A DNA stretch of 5,215 nt from an uncultured bacterium (lineage in GTDB: Bacteria; Patescibacteriota; Minisyncoccia; Phycocordibacterales; PALSA-1337): assembly GCA_903876465.1 (NCBI GenBank), contig CAIRAF010000029.1:1-5215 (forward strand), written 5' to 3'. This document shows positions 3,467 through 5,215 of this stretch, piece by piece. How positions within the stretch are numbered: the first letter of the stretch is position 1; each line of letters starts with the position of its first letter. The notes under the pieces are model-generated. The model did not search any database and was not told where the DNA came from. It saw only the letters and a program-made list of their open reading frames with translations. The position numbers and the translations under genes were made by a program.

Positions 3467-5215
3467 CTACTTTATCTTCTTTATCTTCTTTTCAATTACT
3501 TCATCAATACTTTCAATATTATTTCGAAGTTCCTTGAAAATCTTTTCTTCTTTTCTATTGAGATCACGATCTTCCTTAGTTTTCTTTAGCTTATCTAGCT
3601 GATTTTCCAATTCATCCTTGAATAGCACGAGTGCTTTATGAGCATCTTCTGCCGCGTCCTGTACTTCACTTGTGATTCTCCTCTTCATTCCAAAGAATTC
3701 ATGCCAACCGAGATATAGAAGATAAAGTAAAAGTATGGCAAGAACGATTGCTGGAATAGTGAACGTCAAACCATATATAACCGATTTGCTCGTCTGAACA
3801 ATTAGGCCATCTGCAACATTGATAGATATTTTATCTGATGATGGGCTTTGAACTGTATTCGAGAATATAAGCTGTGACCAAATACTGTTTGGGCCAGCAA
3901 TATCCAATGCATCAGTGACTACTGAATATGATCCATCAGCACCCGTTGTCGTCGTATAAGCTTTGACATTTTTCCCTTCTGGTTGAACAAATACCGTTAT
4001 TGGAGTATGTGGATATTGTGAGACTCCTTTTACACTAATAGCGTTACCACGTGCTATAGAATCAGCACAACCAACTGTAGCAACTTCACAGTTTGCACCA
4101 ATTGGAGAAACAGAGATGGTTGGCGCAACAATAGCAGGACTGACAAATGTAGTGTCTGACTCGGTATGATTTCCTGCCTTATCATAAGCCATAACAACAA
4201 GTTTATGCTGACCCACATTTTCTGTTGGCAAAACATACTGATTATTTATCAAAGTTGAATTTTGGACTTTAATACTTGGCTGACCATCAATTTGTATTGA
4301 ATACGAATCAATTCCTGACATTACATCAACAGCATTGAGTGCAACAACATTCTGCAATCCTTGTGTCTGAACATTCAAAGTAAACTTTTCTGGAGGAGTC
4401 GAATCAATCTGTATCTTATACGTAGCAGAAGGTCCTGAACCAATTGAATTTACATAACGTAGACGGAAATATAGTACGCCGTCTGCAATAGTATCAACTG
4501 TACGCTGTGAGACCGAATTATCATAGGTAATAGTTGGCGTCGTATCTGACTTCTTACTCAAAAGTGTCTGTATCGAACTTACACCACCCGGCACTACCCA
4601 ACTGAATGAAGCTGACGTTGCAGAATACCACTGATTTTGATCTGGATTTGTTGTTGAAGTTATAATCGGCAATGGTGGAAGTGAACTTGAAGGAGCCACT
4701 ACTGGCACCTCAGCCGATGTTCCTATCTGTATCGAGGCACTTCCATATGCAGATAAGACATTTGTTCCAAGTCCATCATTTGCGAGAACAGAAGCATCAG
4801 ACATGACGATTGACGCTGTTCCCTGTTTCTTGGCCCGAAATACGATAGAAATAAGCTGACCACTTTGTCCACTGAAACCAGGAGTAGGTAATCCTCCCAC
4901 AAATGCAATTGTACCGTCTGTATTTGAGAATACAGGGTCTTGTACCCAGAGGCTGAATATTGAGGAACTTTTACTTATAGACATCACCTCGAGCAAATCA
5001 GAGGGAAAATGTACTGTTGCTCCACCAGTATTTATCGCTGTACCATTAGCATTGACCAAAATACTTAGAGAAATAATATTCCCTACAGAAACATTTGCTG
5101 TAGCAGGATTGATCGACAATGTTGCCGCATGAGTAGCCTGAGCAAAAACTCCAGACAATGAAATTATTGCCAGCAACGTCGCGCCTACAAATGTAATTTT
5201 TTTAAGGAATCTCTG
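3467..5215 (-). CDS. Membrane-anchored surface protein with cohesin-like and Ig-like domains (5' end just outside window)
   Basis: 582 codons are visible and the frame is open at the right edge. No ATG occurs near the edge. The visible N-terminus QRFLKKITFVGA then a hydrophobic stretch ending QATHA (residues 1-30) is a signal peptide, so only a few codons are missing. A TTG at 5176 would cut off the basic part and is not favoured. Residues about 31-164 (from ATLSINPATANVSVGN) resemble a cohesin domain. A Pro/Ser linker (168-185) is followed by an Ig/FN3-like region (about 190-271), a second after DSTPPEKF (271-278) reaching about 358 with AYDKAGNH, and a third (about 364-468) containing two cysteines (376, 383) that could form a disulfide. 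A single transmembrane helix (about 481-502) precedes KRR (511-513) and a Lys/Glu-rich, probably coiled-coil cytoplasmic tail to the end. This suggests an exported protein held in the membrane with the beta domains outside. The function is unknown; adhesion or partner binding is plausible. Confidence 0.88.
   Translation of the reverse strand, partial: QRFLKKITFVGATLLAIISLSGVFAQATHAATLSINPATANVSVGNIISLSILVNANGTAINTGGATVHFPSDLLEVMSISKSSSIFSLWVQDPVFSNTDGTIAFVGGLPTPGFSGQSGQLISIVFRAKKQGTASIVMSDASVLANDGLGTNVLSAYGSASIQIGTSAEVPVVAPSSSLPPLPIITSTTNPDQNQWYSATSASFSWVVPGGVSSIQTLLSKKSDTTPTITYDNSVSQRTVDTIADGVLYFRLRYVNSIGSGPSATYKIQIDSTPPEKFTLNVQTQGLQNVVALNAVDVMSGIDSYSIQIDGQPSIKVQNSTLINNQYVLPTENVGQHKLVVMAYDKAGNHTESDTTFVSPAIVAPTISVSPIGANCEVATVGCADSIARGNAISVKGVSQYPHTPITVFVQPEGKNVKAYTTTTGADGSYSVVTDALDIAGPNSIWSQLIFSNTVQSPSSDKISINVADGLIVQTSKSVIYGLTFTIPAIVLAILLLYLLYLGWHEFFGMKRRITSEVQDAAEDAHKALVLFKDELENQLDKLKKTKEDRDLNRKEEKIFKELRNNIESIDEVIEKKIKKIK

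Noticed and set aside
3471..3488. Tandem 9-bp repeat TTTATCTTC x2
   Set aside because: It encodes the Lys/Ile-rich C-terminal end of the surface protein and is simple low-complexity coding sequence.
4054..4908. Two short minus-strand frames (4054-4236 and 4723-4908) inside the surface-protein gene
   Set aside because: They are alternate frames within a continuous 582-codon gene and have no features of their own.
1..5215. CRISPR array, insertion sequence, integrase or transposase
   Set aside because: I saw no regularly spaced repeats, no terminal inverted repeats flanking a gene, and no recombinase motifs.

Overview
The window reads as a moderately AT-rich bacterial chromosome segment. It has short intergenic gaps, single-domain housekeeping-type genes, almost no recognisable Shine-Dalgarno sequences, and a large cohesin-like surface protein with a C-terminal membrane anchor. 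This style fits Candidate Phyla Radiation bacteria (Patescibacteria, Parcubacteria-like). The assignment is inferred from gene style only; there is no rRNA or other strong marker gene.

Layout. On the minus strand, read right to left from 2676 to 1, four genes are packed with gaps of 21, 41 and 35 bases: a VOC/glyoxalase-fold protein (2676-2179), a classical short-chain dehydrogenase (2157-1339), a free-standing tRNA-binding OB-fold protein with an unusual internal insertion (1297-845), and an HI0933-type flavoprotein whose C-terminus lies beyond the left edge (809-1). A compact palindromic tandem repeat (815-842) sits between the last two. On the plus strand, from a divergent promoter region (about 2699-2762), come a tRNA-like gene with an encoded CCA but a greatly enlarged anticodon loop (2776-2881), then an MTH1-like Nudix hydrolase (2905-3396) and a rho-independent terminator (3417-3448). 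Converging from the right edge on the minus strand is a long secreted, membrane-anchored protein (5215-3467; only its first codons are missing). It has a signal peptide, a cohesin-like domain, several Ig-like domains, one transmembrane helix and a charged cytoplasmic tail.

How the genes relate. The four minus-strand genes may share a transcript, but they do not form an obvious pathway. They mix redox or metal-dependent enzymes with a translation-associated RNA-binding protein. The Nudix gene plausibly cleans oxidised nucleotides. The surface protein is an independent unit.

Most worth a second look: the tRNA-like gene. It keeps a correct acceptor stem, D-arm, near-correct T-arm and CCA, but has a 36-nt anticodon loop. 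A nested 29-nt hairpin accounts exactly for the excess over a normal 7-nt loop. The palindromic tandem repeat next to the flavoprotein start is the second candidate.
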